Assembly (NCBI GenBank): GCA_903863375.1
Contig: CAIPBT010000027.1
Span: 1-33,603 of the forward strand
From: an uncultured Ferrovum sp.
Lineage (GTDB): Bacteria > Pseudomonadota > Gammaproteobacteria > Burkholderiales > Ferrovaceae
DNA: 33,603 nucleotides
Reading direction: 5' to 3'
Below are positions 16,714 to 24,560 of the stretch, piece after piece; position 1 is the first letter of the stretch, and each line of letters starts with the position of its first letter. The notes beneath the pieces are model-generated. The model was not told the origin of the DNA and ran no database searches. It was given only the letters and a program-made list of their open reading frames with translations. Position numbers and translations under genes: made by a program.

Positions 16714-18029
16714 TCCACCGGCCCCACCTGTGGTACCCAGGCAAGATCGTGCCCATCCCAGCGTGGCAGGGGTCGCCAGTTGGGACAGCAGTGATCGCAA
16801 TGCCCGCAAGCCCCTGCAAACGGTTCACCGAACCCGGCCATCAGGCTGCGTCGTCTGCAATCGCCGGAATGCAGATACTGCATGATCGGGCTGTCCGGAT
16901 CCGGCCAGTGTGGATTGTGCATCGGGGGAAGCAGCTGCAGGGCTGTGGCAACCTGTCCGTCCCGACCCGCCCTTCCGGTTTCCTGGTAATACGCCGAGAG
17001 GCTGCTGGATGGCGCGGCATGAACCACCAGACGGATATCCGCGCGGTCGATACCCATGCCAAAGGCAATGGTAGCAACCATCACCGGCGCCGGTGCCTGC
17101 AGAAACCAGTGTTCGGCCGCCCGGCGCTCGATGATGCCCATTCCAGCGTGATAAGGGCGCGCCGGGATGCCCACGGTGACCAGATGACGGGCCAGCCATT
17201 CGGTTTCCAACCGCCGCTGGCAATAAAACAGGACGGCGTCCCCGGTGTGCCAGCGTTGCAGATAGGCCAATGCATGCCTCCAGGGCGATACCCGGCGGTG
17301 TACGCGGTAAAAGAGCTCTGGACGATTGATGCTGGTGCGAACCACCGAATGGGCGTCCATCTGCAGGGCAGCCAGAATCTGGCGCTCGACCACCGGGTCC
17401 GCACTGGCGGTGAGTGCCAGCACCGGGACAGCGGGCAGGTGTTGCCGCAACTCCCCCAGTTTGGCGTAGGCTGGGCGAAAGGTGTTGCCCCATTCACTGA
17501 TGCAATGCGCCTCATCAACCACCAGCAGATGCAGGCGACCTGCCCGGGCCTCCCGGATCATCCGTTCCAGGAAAGCTGCGGACAACAGCCGCTCGGGCGA
17601 CACCAGAAGCACCTGCAGCCCGGCCGACTGCAGGCTGCGGTCGAGAGAACGTTGTTCAGCCGCGCCAAAACGGCCCCGCAATGCCATGGCACGAAGCCCG
17701 AGCGCCTGAAGCCTTCGGCACTGGTCATCCATCAGCGCCAGCAGGGGAGACACCACGACACATAAGCCTGGACGCAGACAACAGGGCAACTGGTAGCACA
17801 GGCTTTTACCGGCCCCGGTTGGCAACAGGGCCAGCACATCCTGGCCAGCCATCACCCGGGCAATCACGGCGGGTTGCTGACCGCGCAGGCCCGAAAGACC
17901 GAAGCGTTGGCGCAGAACGGTGGTGATCAGGTCCTGCACTGGAGCAGGAGGTAGCGGCGGCAAGGGTTGATCTGGCATATCGCCAGCATGGGACGGTGCG
18001 CACTGCCAGGCCAGATGAAAAAACATCAA
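16662..18029 (-). CDS. recQ: Short RecQ-family DNA helicase
   Basis: A 455-residue superfamily 2 helicase. Motif I is PTGAGKS (70-76), the Walker B box is DEAH (172-175) followed by the RecQ aromatic-loop segment CISEWGNTFRPAY, and motif VI is QETGRAGRDG. The RecQ zinc site is complete (C-x16-C-x2-C-x2-C). The winged-helix half of the RQC domain and the HRDC domain, which full RecQ proteins of about 600 residues have, are absent. The frame stops inside the tRNA-Leu gene on the opposite strand, so the last 17 residues are tRNA antisense. ATG at 17978 (MPDQPLPP) is an equally good start. Confidence 0.88.
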   Translation of the reverse strand: MMFFHLAWQCAPSHAGDMPDQPLPPLPPAPVQDLITTVLRQRFGLSGLRGQQPAVIARVMAGQDVLALLPTGAGKSLCYQLPCCLRPGLCVVVSPLLALMDDQCRRLQALGLRAMALRGRFGAAEQRSLDRSLQSAGLQVLLVSPERLLSAAFLERMIREARAGRLHLLVVDEAHCISEWGNTFRPAYAKLGELRQHLPAVPVLALTASADPVVERQILAALQMDAHSVVRTSINRPELFYRVHRRVSPWRHALAYLQRWHTGDAVLFYCQRRLETEWLARHLVTVGIPARPYHAGMGIIERRAAEHWFLQAPAPVMVATIAFGMGIDRADIRLVVHAAPSSSLSAYYQETGRAGRDGQVATALQLLPPMHNPHWPDPDSPIMQYLHSGDCRRRSLMAGFGEPFAGACGHCDHCCPNWRPLPRWDGHDLAWVPQVGPVDGATGGTRTRMPDGARF

Positions 18030-18152
18030 CCCGAGTGTCTGATCCGGTTTGCGGAACCGAAAGCGCTCGGATGTGTCATTGATTCATAGAACAAATCGGG
18101 TATTTGACCACCATGGAAAAATGCCCTGAAGTCCTTTTTACTGGAGATGCTC

Positions 18153-18437
18153 ATGTTGAATCAAAGTCGACTGCTGGTTGCAGTGCTCGGTGCATGCTTG
18201 CTGGCAGCCTGTGTGACCACCCCACAGGAACGTGCGGCACGGGTACAACGGGATGTTGAGGACATGATCCAGGTGCAGGGGCCTGCTTGCGAAAAGCTCG
18301 GTTACACCGCCGATACCGATCCGTGGCGGGAATGCGTGCTAAAACTGGGCCAGCACGAACGCCTGCAGTACCAGAGTCGGGCTTACAGCACCAGTTGCAT
18401 TGGACATCGTGGCTTCTACAACTGTACAAGCTTCTGA
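18153..18437 (+). CDS. Small lipoprotein of unknown function
   Basis: A 94-residue protein with a lipoprotein signal peptide: basic start, hydrophobic run, lipobox LLAAC (cysteine at about residue 19). The mature part has four more cysteines (ACEKLG, RECVL, TSCIG, YNCTS) which could form two periplasmic disulfides. Two ATGs are close together; I prefer 18153 because GGAG is 6 nt before it, while the ATG at 18147 directly abuts GGAG. I do not recognise the family. It diverges from recQ and is followed after 76 nt by another lipoprotein gene. Confidence 0.8.
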   Translation: MLNQSRLLVAVLGACLLAACVTTPQERAARVQRDVEDMIQVQGPACEKLGYTADTDPWRECVLKLGQHERLQYQSRAYSTSCIGHRGFYNCTSF

Positions 18438-18513
18438 ACACCAGACCTTTGCGCTGCGAGGACGATCGGCTATCCTTGCGTGGAAGAATTTCCCATGAAG
18501 TGAGGAGCAAGGC

Positions 18514-19299
18514 ATGTCGGTCGCGGTAAAGGTCTGGGTAAGGCGAGGGTCCATCGGCTTGACGGCAGCGTTGCTGGCCTCTTGTGGCGGAGGTGTCACC
18601 TCCAGCTCCACCAATACGCTGAATACGGGAAACACCGTCACTCCCGTCGGATCGAGTGCCATCACCGTCAATGCCCCTGCCCTGATCCAGGCCAGCAACG
18701 GCGCACTGGACCCGGTTTACAGCTGCCCCGGGGACACCGCACACCTGACCCCCACCATCAGCTGGACACCAGGACCGGCTGGCACCACTTACTACGTGGT
18801 GATGATTGATGACATTACCGCCATCACCGCACCATCGGCGGCCAATCCGCCCACCCATTGGCTGGTGCGCACGGACGCCGCAACCCTGACCCTGACCAGT
18901 GCCACCAGCAATCTGAACAGTGCCGGCAAGCCCAACGTGGCGTCAAACAACTATATTCCGCCCTTCAGCAACGATGGAAACCCGCACACCTACAATGTCA
19001 CGGTCTATGCCATGAACAATGCCTGGCTGACGGATCCGACACAGGTGGTGGCTACCGATGCCGGACGGGATTTCGGCAACACAGTGCTGCCCGGCATGAA
19101 CAGTTTCCCGACCGGAACGACCACGGCCTCGGGCTCGGTATCCGGTGTGACTACCGGCAATTACTATTACAGTGGCACGTCGAACGCCAGCAATGGGTTT
19201 GAAACCCTGTTTGGGGCCGGGGCACCAACCAATTTCATCCTGGGTCAGGGATTTGCAACCGGCTCCTACAACCTGGGCGTACCCAGTTCCGGTTGCTGA
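18514..19299 (+). CDS. Lipoprotein with a PEBP/YbhB-like domain
   Basis: A 261-residue protein with a lipobox (LLASC, cysteine 24) after a basic N-terminus and a Ser/Thr/Asn-rich linker. From about residue 65 the pattern matches phosphatidylethanolamine-binding proteins of the YbhB/YbcL type: YSCPGD, PTISW, PAGTTYYVVMIDD, PTHWLV, then PPFSNDGNPHTYNVTVYAM. The family's central DPDAP motif reads DDITAIT, so the ligand pocket is altered. The C-terminal third is Gly/Ser/Thr-rich and not part of the fold. A GGAG site lies 8 nt before the ATG. It faces the ccm operon end-to-end. Confidence 0.7.
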   Translation: MSVAVKVWVRRGSIGLTAALLASCGGGVTSSSTNTLNTGNTVTPVGSSAITVNAPALIQASNGALDPVYSCPGDTAHLTPTISWTPGPAGTTYYVVMIDDITAITAPSAANPPTHWLVRTDAATLTLTSATSNLNSAGKPNVASNNYIPPFSNDGNPHTYNVTVYAMNNAWLTDPTQVVATDAGRDFGNTVLPGMNSFPTGTTTASGSVSGVTTGNYYYSGTSNASNGFETLFGAGAPTNFILGQGFATGSYNLGVPSSGC

Positions 19300-19413
19300 T
19301 CAGGGCTTTTTCACCTCGATGTGGTCCGCTTTTTTGGGGTAATGGCCCGCGACATCAACCGGGCCAATTTCCAGCAGAACAACTGGTGAGGTGAAGTCAG
19401 ACCCAGACTTCAC
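19300..19413 (-). CDS. Possible 37-residue ORF overlapping the ccmI stop
   Basis: A GTG overlaps the ccmI stop codon (GTGA) and opens a 37-codon frame with a protein-like composition (PVVLLEIGPVDVAGHYPKKA). It could be a tiny translationally coupled gene, the remnant of a longer gene, or chance. No family is recognised, and its first codons lie in a hairpin. Confidence 0.3.
   Translation of the reverse strand: MKSGSDFTSPVVLLEIGPVDVAGHYPKKADHIEVKKP
19391..19413 (-). repeat. Hairpin over the ccmI stop codon
   Basis: GTGAAGTC and GACTTCAC pair perfectly (8 bp, 7-nt loop) and span the ccmI stop at 19410-19412. No T-run follows in the direction of transcription, so it is not a classical terminator. 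Confidence 0.45.
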
Positions 19414-20846
19414 GGCACCTGTTCGTTGATGTCCACCAGCAAGCCACTGGCGCCTGGTTTGACGCCCTTCAGCGTTCCCTGAAGATCGCCGCTGGCGGGA
19501 ATGGCATTTCCACTCTTTGAAATGCGCGCGCCCACCACAATAGCCGGAAAGTTGCCCAATTTCAGGCCTGGCATCATGGCCATGCTCTCATCCAGGCGAA
19601 AGTTCATCGGCAGATCAGAGACCTTGGCCCGCAGAACGGCAAGCGGCATCGGCGGTCCGCTCGCTGCCTTGGCGAAAATAAATACCGAATCCTCCGGAGA
19701 GGTCTTGGCTTTCAGGGCAGCGGAAAGGGTGACCCGACCACTGACGCTGACACCAGACGGCGCAGCTGGACTATCCGACGCCGGAGCTGCAGTTGCGACC
19801 GGACCAGGTGCCCCAGCCACCCCGCCGGGCGGCGCGGATTGGGCGGCAGCGGCAGATACGGCGGCTTCGATTTCCTTGGCAGCTGCCGGCGTCAAGAGCT
19901 TGCCGCCACCCAGTTGATTAGCCTCCGAAATGTTGATCTTGAGTTGCTGGGCCAGATCCGGGTCACGCGCCTGGGCCGCCGGCAGGGCCCGTTGCCAGAA
20001 TTCAATGGCTGCCTTGAAATCCTTACGTTGGAAGGCTTCCGTTGCGGACAATGCCAACGCCTTGGCGTTGCTGCCATCGATCGCCAGGGCTGCCCGCACC
20101 AACTGCATGGGTTCGGCACCCAGGGTGCGGTTCTGGGTCATCGCCAGGGCGTCAGCATAATCAGCCAGCAGTTCGGCATCCTTCGGGTTGAGCGGAATGG
20201 CCTTCTTGTAATAGGTCACCGCATCCTGAAACTTGCCCTCAAAGTTGTAGGCCCGCGCCAGCATGGCGGTGTTTGGCCCATCGCCAGGATTGGCATCCAC
20301 CTTCTTGCGCAACGCTTCGATCATGGCATTGATCTTTTCGGGCGTTACTGCATGTTTGGCATTGGCGCTGGCAGGTTCCACTGGCGCACCAGACGCCCCG
20401 TTACTGGCGACCGGCCCCGAAGATTCATTCCCTGCAGAGGCAGAGGTGTCATCGCCCTGCAGCGCCACGGGCGTGCCCAGCCAAAGGTAGGCCGAAATGG
20501 TCAATACCGGCATCGCCACCATCAAGCCATAGGCCAGGCGACGATTGGACGCAGCCTGCACCGGATCGACGGACACCGGCGGGGCAATCGGATCAGCGGT
20601 CAGGTCATCAAGCAGCCGACGGGAGATGTCCTGTTTGGCCTCGGCATACTGGGACTCGCTCAACGTGCCGGCCTTCATGTCCAGTTCCAGTTCGGCCAGT
20701 TGATCGCGCAGCACCTGCACGTTGACTTCCTTGCGGACCAAGGCTCGGCGGCGGGGACGCCGCAGCAAGGGCCAGACCACCACAGCGGTCACCGCTGCAA
20801 ACAGCATCAGCGCCAACAACCAAAACAATACCACCCGGGCGCTCAT
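19410..20846 (-). CDS. ccmI: Cytochrome c maturation protein CcmI
   Basis: A 478-residue apocytochrome chaperone of the System I heme ligation complex (CcmF-CcmH-CcmI). An N-terminal membrane helix (about 7-29) is followed by the cytoplasmic stretch with DQLAELELDMKAGTLSESQY, a second membrane helix (about 108-125), and a periplasmic TPR region (YNFEGKFQDAVTYYKKAIPLNP, quoted in part) that binds the C-terminus of apocytochromes. The C-terminal domain (about 370-478) has the family pattern FAKAASGPPMPLAVLRAK and DLQGTLKGV. Its ATG overlaps the ccmH stop. It is the last clear gene of the cytochrome-ccm string. Confidence 0.94.
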   Translation of the reverse strand: MSARVVLFWLLALMLFAAVTAVVVWPLLRRPRRRALVRKEVNVQVLRDQLAELELDMKAGTLSESQYAEAKQDISRRLLDDLTADPIAPPVSVDPVQAASNRRLAYGLMVAMPVLTISAYLWLGTPVALQGDDTSASAGNESSGPVASNGASGAPVEPASANAKHAVTPEKINAMIEALRKKVDANPGDGPNTAMLARAYNFEGKFQDAVTYYKKAIPLNPKDAELLADYADALAMTQNRTLGAEPMQLVRAALAIDGSNAKALALSATEAFQRKDFKAAIEFWQRALPAAQARDPDLAQQLKINISEANQLGGGKLLTPAAAKEIEAAVSAAAAQSAPPGGVAGAPGPVATAAPASDSPAAPSGVSVSGRVTLSAALKAKTSPEDSVFIFAKAASGPPMPLAVLRAKVSDLPMNFRLDESMAMMPGLKLGNFPAIVVGARISKSGNAIPASGDLQGTLKGVKPGASGLLVDINEQVP

Positions 20847-21331
20847 ACGCTCCCCTCCTCATCCAGCAACAACGCATCAGCACGTTGCTGCTGTTCTGGC
20901 GTCAACGGTTGATCTTCTTCGGCGCCAGCGCGATTGCGATGGCGGGCAGAGCGATAGAAAGCGAATCCCCCCAGCAGGACGAGCGCGGCAGGTCCGAACC
21001 ACAGCAGCGCGGTCGTACTTTTGACCGGGGGGCGATACAGGACAAAATCGCCATAGCGCTGAACCATGTAATCCATCACCTGATCATCGGTCTTGCCCTG
21101 CTGCATCAGTTCGATGATCTGGCGTCGCAGATCCTGGGCCAGGTCGGCATGGGAATCGGCAATGGTCTGATTCTGGCAGACCAGACAGCGTAGCACGGTC
21201 GCCAGCTTCATCATGCGCGCCTGCAGCACGGGATCAGCACCAACCGGGATGGCCTCACCGGCCGGAACAAGGGGAGACAGCGCCAGCAAAACCGCGAAAG
21301 CGGTGCTGGTCAGCAAGGGCTTCAGGAACAT
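20843..21331 (-). CDS. ccmH: Cytochrome c maturation protein CcmH (thiol reductant of apocytochrome)
   Basis: A 162-residue periplasmic protein with a signal peptide, the redox motif LRCLVCQNQ (C49, C52), a three-helix domain and a membrane anchor (about 107-126). CcmH reduces the CXXCH cysteines of apocytochromes before heme ligation. Length fits the short form, with CcmI as a separate protein as here. It is 8 nt after ccmG and overlaps ccmI by four bases. Confidence 0.95.
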   Translation of the reverse strand: MFLKPLLTSTAFAVLLALSPLVPAGEAIPVGADPVLQARMMKLATVLRCLVCQNQTIADSHADLAQDLRRQIIELMQQGKTDDQVMDYMVQRYGDFVLYRPPVKSTTALLWFGPAALVLLGGFAFYRSARHRNRAGAEEDQPLTPEQQQRADALLLDEEGSV

Positions 21332-21339
21332 GGCAGGGA

Positions 21340-21867
21340 TCAGGTTTCGCTGTTCAGCGTCTGCAGCAGAGGCAGCAGCTTGTTGTTCAAGGCTTCAGGC
21401 GTGAAAGGACCGATCTGCTTGTAGCGGATCACGCCTTTCTTGTCCACCACGAAGGTTTCCGGCACGCCATAGACGCCGAAATCGATGCCGACCCGGCCGT
21501 CGGCATCAAACAAGGCGGATTGGTAAGGGTTACCAAACTGGCCAAGCCACGCCATGGCTTCGGGACGGGTGTCCTTGTAATCCAGCCCGAGGATCTCGAC
21601 CGGATGCTGGCGGGCAAATTCCACCAGCAAGGGGTGCTCCTCGCGACACGAAACACACCAGGACGCCCAGACGTTGACCAGATACACGTGCCCCAGCATG
21701 GCATCGCGCGTCACTGTCTTGGCGGGGTTGTCGACAGTCGGTAGCTGAAACTGGGGGGCCGGCTTGCCGATCAGTGGCGAAGGTACCTCACGCGGATCGC
21801 GGTACAGCCCCACATACAGGAAGCCAACCAGGGCCACAAAGACCGCCAGGGGCCAAAACCGGCTCAT
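21340..21867 (-). CDS. ccmG: Thiol:disulfide interchange protein CcmG (DsbE)
   Basis: A 175-residue membrane-anchored thioredoxin-fold protein. An N-terminal membrane helix (about 5-21) is followed by GKPAPQFQLP and the active site WASWCVSC (C71, C74), and the cis-proline loop is in YGVPETFVVD. It keeps CcmH or apocytochrome cysteines reduced. The second active-site residues are VS where many CcmG proteins have PT or PS. The start overlaps the ccmF stop by four bases. Confidence 0.95.
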   Translation of the reverse strand: MSRFWPLAVFVALVGFLYVGLYRDPREVPSPLIGKPAPQFQLPTVDNPAKTVTRDAMLGHVYLVNVWASWCVSCREEHPLLVEFARQHPVEILGLDYKDTRPEAMAWLGQFGNPYQSALFDADGRVGIDFGVYGVPETFVVDKKGVIRYKQIGPFTPEALNNKLLPLLQTLNSET

Positions 21868-23876
21868 TCCGCCACTCCTGCACCAGCAACGCCAGCCGGC
21901 ATCGCGGCGGAGGCTGCTGCTGCAGCGCGCGCCTTGCGCTTCTCAATTCGGTACCGCTTATCGCTGATGGCCAGTACTCCGCCAAATGCCATCATCAGAC
22001 AACCAAACCAGATCCAGTCGACAAAAGGCTTGAAATAGACTCGAACGGTCCAGCTGGTCGGCCCCACCGGCTCGCCCAGCGAAACGTAAAGATCGCGCAG
22101 AAACCCGCTGTCGATCGCTGCATTGGTCATCGGGTTGCGCTGGACCAGATAGGTGCGCTTCTCCGGCCCCATGTTGCGGACCAGGGCGCCGTCGCGCAGC
22201 ACGTCCACGTTTCCGCGCTGGTATTGGTAATTCGGTCCGGCACCTTCGCTCACACCATTGAACCGGAAGGTGTAAGGACCGATGGCAACCGTGTCACCGA
22301 TATCCATCTGGACATCCTTCTCGATCTCGTAGCCTTTCACCATGGTGACACCGACCACGAATACCGCAACGCCTAAATGGGCAGCCAGCATCCCATAGTA
22401 GCTGCGGGACTGACCGCCGAGGCGGCTGAACAGGCTGGTGCTTACGCCCGGCACGGGACGGATACGTCCCCACAGATTGACCGCGGCGCTGGTCACAATC
22501 CAGCAAGCCAGCAACAGGCCAAAGGCAACGGCAAACGAAAAACTGCCCTTGATGAAGGTGAGCACCACGGCCATCACGACACTGATCGCTGCTGCCCACT
22601 GCAGGCGGATACGAAGATCCGGAAGGCTGGCTTCCTTCCAGCGGGAGATGGGCCCTACCCCCATGAGGAACAGTGCCGGCGCCATCAAAGGTACAAACAC
22701 GGTATCAAAATACGGCGGACCAACGGAGATCTTGCCCAAACCCAAGGCATCCAGGAACAGCGGATACAAGGTGCCCAGCAGGACGGACCCGGCCGCAGCG
22801 GCAAACAGCACGTTATTGCCAAGCAGCATCGATTCGCGCGAGACCATGCCGAACCGACCACCCAGACCAACCTTGGGCGCCCGCCAGGCAAACAGGCCCA
22901 AGGAACCGCCAATCACCACAACCAGGAAAATCAGGATGAAAACGCCACGCCGCGGATCACTGGCAAACGCGTGTACGGAAGTCAGAACCCCCGAACGGAC
23001 CAGGAAGGTACCGAGCAGGGAAAGCGAAAAGGCAAAGATGGCAAGCAGCACCGTCCACACCTTGAACCCCCCACGTTTTTCCGTCACCGCCAGCGAGTGC
23101 ATCAGGGCGGTACCCATCAGCCAGGGCATGAAAGACGCATTTTCGACGGGATCCCAAAACCACCAGCCGCCCCAGCCCAGGGTGTAGTAGGCCCAGGCAC
23201 TGCCCAGACAGATGCCAACGGTCAGGAACGTCCACGCCACGGTTGTCCAGGGGCGTGACCAACGTGCCCAGGCCGCATCCAGGTCGCCACCCAGCAGCGC
23301 AGCAATGGCAAAGGCAAATGCCACTGAAAACCCGACATAGCCCATGTACAGCATCGGTGGGTGCGCCACCATGCCAGGATCCTGCAGGAGGGGATTCAGA
23401 TCCTGCCCATCCAGCGCGGCCGGGATCAGTCGCTCGAACGGATTGGACGTCAGCAGGATGAACAGCAGGAAGCCAAAACTGATGAAGCCCATCACGCCCA
23501 GAATGCGCGCCAACATGGCTTCCGGCAGATGGCGGCTGAAGACACTCACAGCCGTCATCCAGAAGGTCAGCATCAGCAGCCACAGCAGGATGGAACCTTC
23601 ATGCCCGCCCCATACCGCTGCAATCTTGTACTGCACCGGCAGCAGACGGCTGGAGGTTTCGGCGACATATTTCACCGAAAAATCGCTCCCCAGCATGCTG
23701 ATCACCAGGCAGGCAAAGGCCAGCACCACCAGAGCAAACTGTGCCCGTGCCGCGGGTCGGGCCATGGCCATCCAGGCCCGGTTACCCGTCTGTGCACCGG
23801 CGATCGGAACAACGATCTGCACCATGGAAAGAATCAGGCACAGCACCAGGGCCAAATTACCAATTTCCGGAATCAT
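21864..23876 (-). CDS. ccmF: Heme lyase subunit CcmF
   Basis: A 670-residue polytopic inner-membrane protein, the catalytic part of System I heme ligation. The tryptophan-rich heme-handling WWD domain is complete (GWGGWWFWDPVENASFMPW, 234-252), and the conserved histidines are present (WGGHEGS at 89-95; AHPPMLYMGYVG at 171-182). It has about 15 hydrophobic helices and a large periplasmic loop near the C-terminus, typical of full-length CcmF. Start and stop overlap ccmE and ccmG by four bases each. Confidence 0.96.
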   Translation of the reverse strand: MIPEIGNLALVLCLILSMVQIVVPIAGAQTGNRAWMAMARPAARAQFALVVLAFACLVISMLGSDFSVKYVAETSSRLLPVQYKIAAVWGGHEGSILLWLLMLTFWMTAVSVFSRHLPEAMLARILGVMGFISFGFLLFILLTSNPFERLIPAALDGQDLNPLLQDPGMVAHPPMLYMGYVGFSVAFAFAIAALLGGDLDAAWARWSRPWTTVAWTFLTVGICLGSAWAYYTLGWGGWWFWDPVENASFMPWLMGTALMHSLAVTEKRGGFKVWTVLLAIFAFSLSLLGTFLVRSGVLTSVHAFASDPRRGVFILIFLVVVIGGSLGLFAWRAPKVGLGGRFGMVSRESMLLGNNVLFAAAAGSVLLGTLYPLFLDALGLGKISVGPPYFDTVFVPLMAPALFLMGVGPISRWKEASLPDLRIRLQWAAAISVVMAVVLTFIKGSFSFAVAFGLLLACWIVTSAAVNLWGRIRPVPGVSTSLFSRLGGQSRSYYGMLAAHLGVAVFVVGVTMVKGYEIEKDVQMDIGDTVAIGPYTFRFNGVSEGAGPNYQYQRGNVDVLRDGALVRNMGPEKRTYLVQRNPMTNAAIDSGFLRDLYVSLGEPVGPTSWTVRVYFKPFVDWIWFGCLMMAFGGVLAISDKRYRIEKRKARAAAAASAAMPAGVAGAGVAE

Positions 23877-24346
23877 TGCGACTTGCCTCCGTTTTCCATC
23901 ACCAGGGTCTTGGCGATGCGGGCATTGGCTTCCCCCCCCTTCTTCAGCGCTTCGGCCGCTTCCGGAGGCATGTAGTTCTCGTCGTGCTTGGCCAGCACCT
24001 GCGTGGCATGGAAGTGGCCTTGCTCATCCAGATGCCCTTCCGCCACTACGCCCTTCCCTTCCTTGAACAGGTCGGGAAGGATGCCGGTGTAGCTCACCGG
24101 CACCTGTTTCACGGTATCGGTGACCACAAAGGAAACATCCGTTCCGTGCCGGACAAGACTGCCATTCACCACCATGCCACCCACACGAAAGGCGCGGCCA
24201 ACAGGCGCTTCCTTGGAAGCGATCTGGCTCGGGGTGAAGAAAAACACCAGGTTGCTGCGAAAGGCATTCAGGACCAGGGCCACGGCCAGGGCCAGACCGG
24301 CGACCCCGGCCACAATCCAGGCCAGTCGTTTGCTGCGAGGCTTCAT
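23873..24346 (-). CDS. ccmE: Heme chaperone CcmE
   Basis: A 157-residue membrane-anchored heme carrier. After an N-terminal helix (about 8-28) comes an OB-fold domain with FRVGGMVVNGS. The covalent heme-binding histidine is H121 in the motif LAKHDENYMPPE, with Y125 as the likely axial ligand. This is the HxxxY type of CcmE. It overlaps ccmD and ccmF by four bases each. Confidence 0.96.
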   Translation of the reverse strand: MKPRSKRLAWIVAGVAGLALAVALVLNAFRSNLVFFFTPSQIASKEAPVGRAFRVGGMVVNGSLVRHGTDVSFVVTDTVKQVPVSYTGILPDLFKEGKGVVAEGHLDEQGHFHATQVLAKHDENYMPPEAAEALKKGGEANARIAKTLVMENGGKSQ

Positions 24347-24522
24347 GATGGATGACTTTGATTGGATGAAGGAGAAGACGCACCGGCGTTCAGGCGCGCC
24401 CGGCGCGCACGCAGGGCGATCATTTCAGCCAGAAGGCCAAAGGCGGTGACGGCCATGGAGCTCCACACAAAAAATGCGTAGCCGCCCATGGCCAGAAAAT
24501 CCTGCAGGGAATTCCAGTGCAT
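24343..24522 (-). CDS. ccmD: Heme exporter accessory protein CcmD
   Basis: A 59-residue protein starting MHWNSLQDFLAMGGYAFFVW, the usual CcmD N-terminus, with one membrane helix and a basic segment (ALRARRARL) after it. CcmD releases holo-CcmE from the CcmABC transporter. Its stop overlaps the ccmE start (ATGA). The partner genes ccmA, ccmB and ccmC are not next to it: the gene upstream is the envelope protein at 24561-27188, 38 nt away. Confidence 0.92.
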   Translation of the reverse strand: MHWNSLQDFLAMGGYAFFVWSSMAVTAFGLLAEMIALRARRARLNAGASSPSSNQSHPS

Positions 24523-24560
24523 TGGAAAGACTCTTCCGCGGGGTGTTCAGGGATTACCGC

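Noticed and set aside
16433-16828. Minus-strand frame across the tRNA gene with LAGLEPACLTAQDFKSRAY
   Set aside because: This is the well-known false protein produced by translating the antisense of tRNA-Leu.
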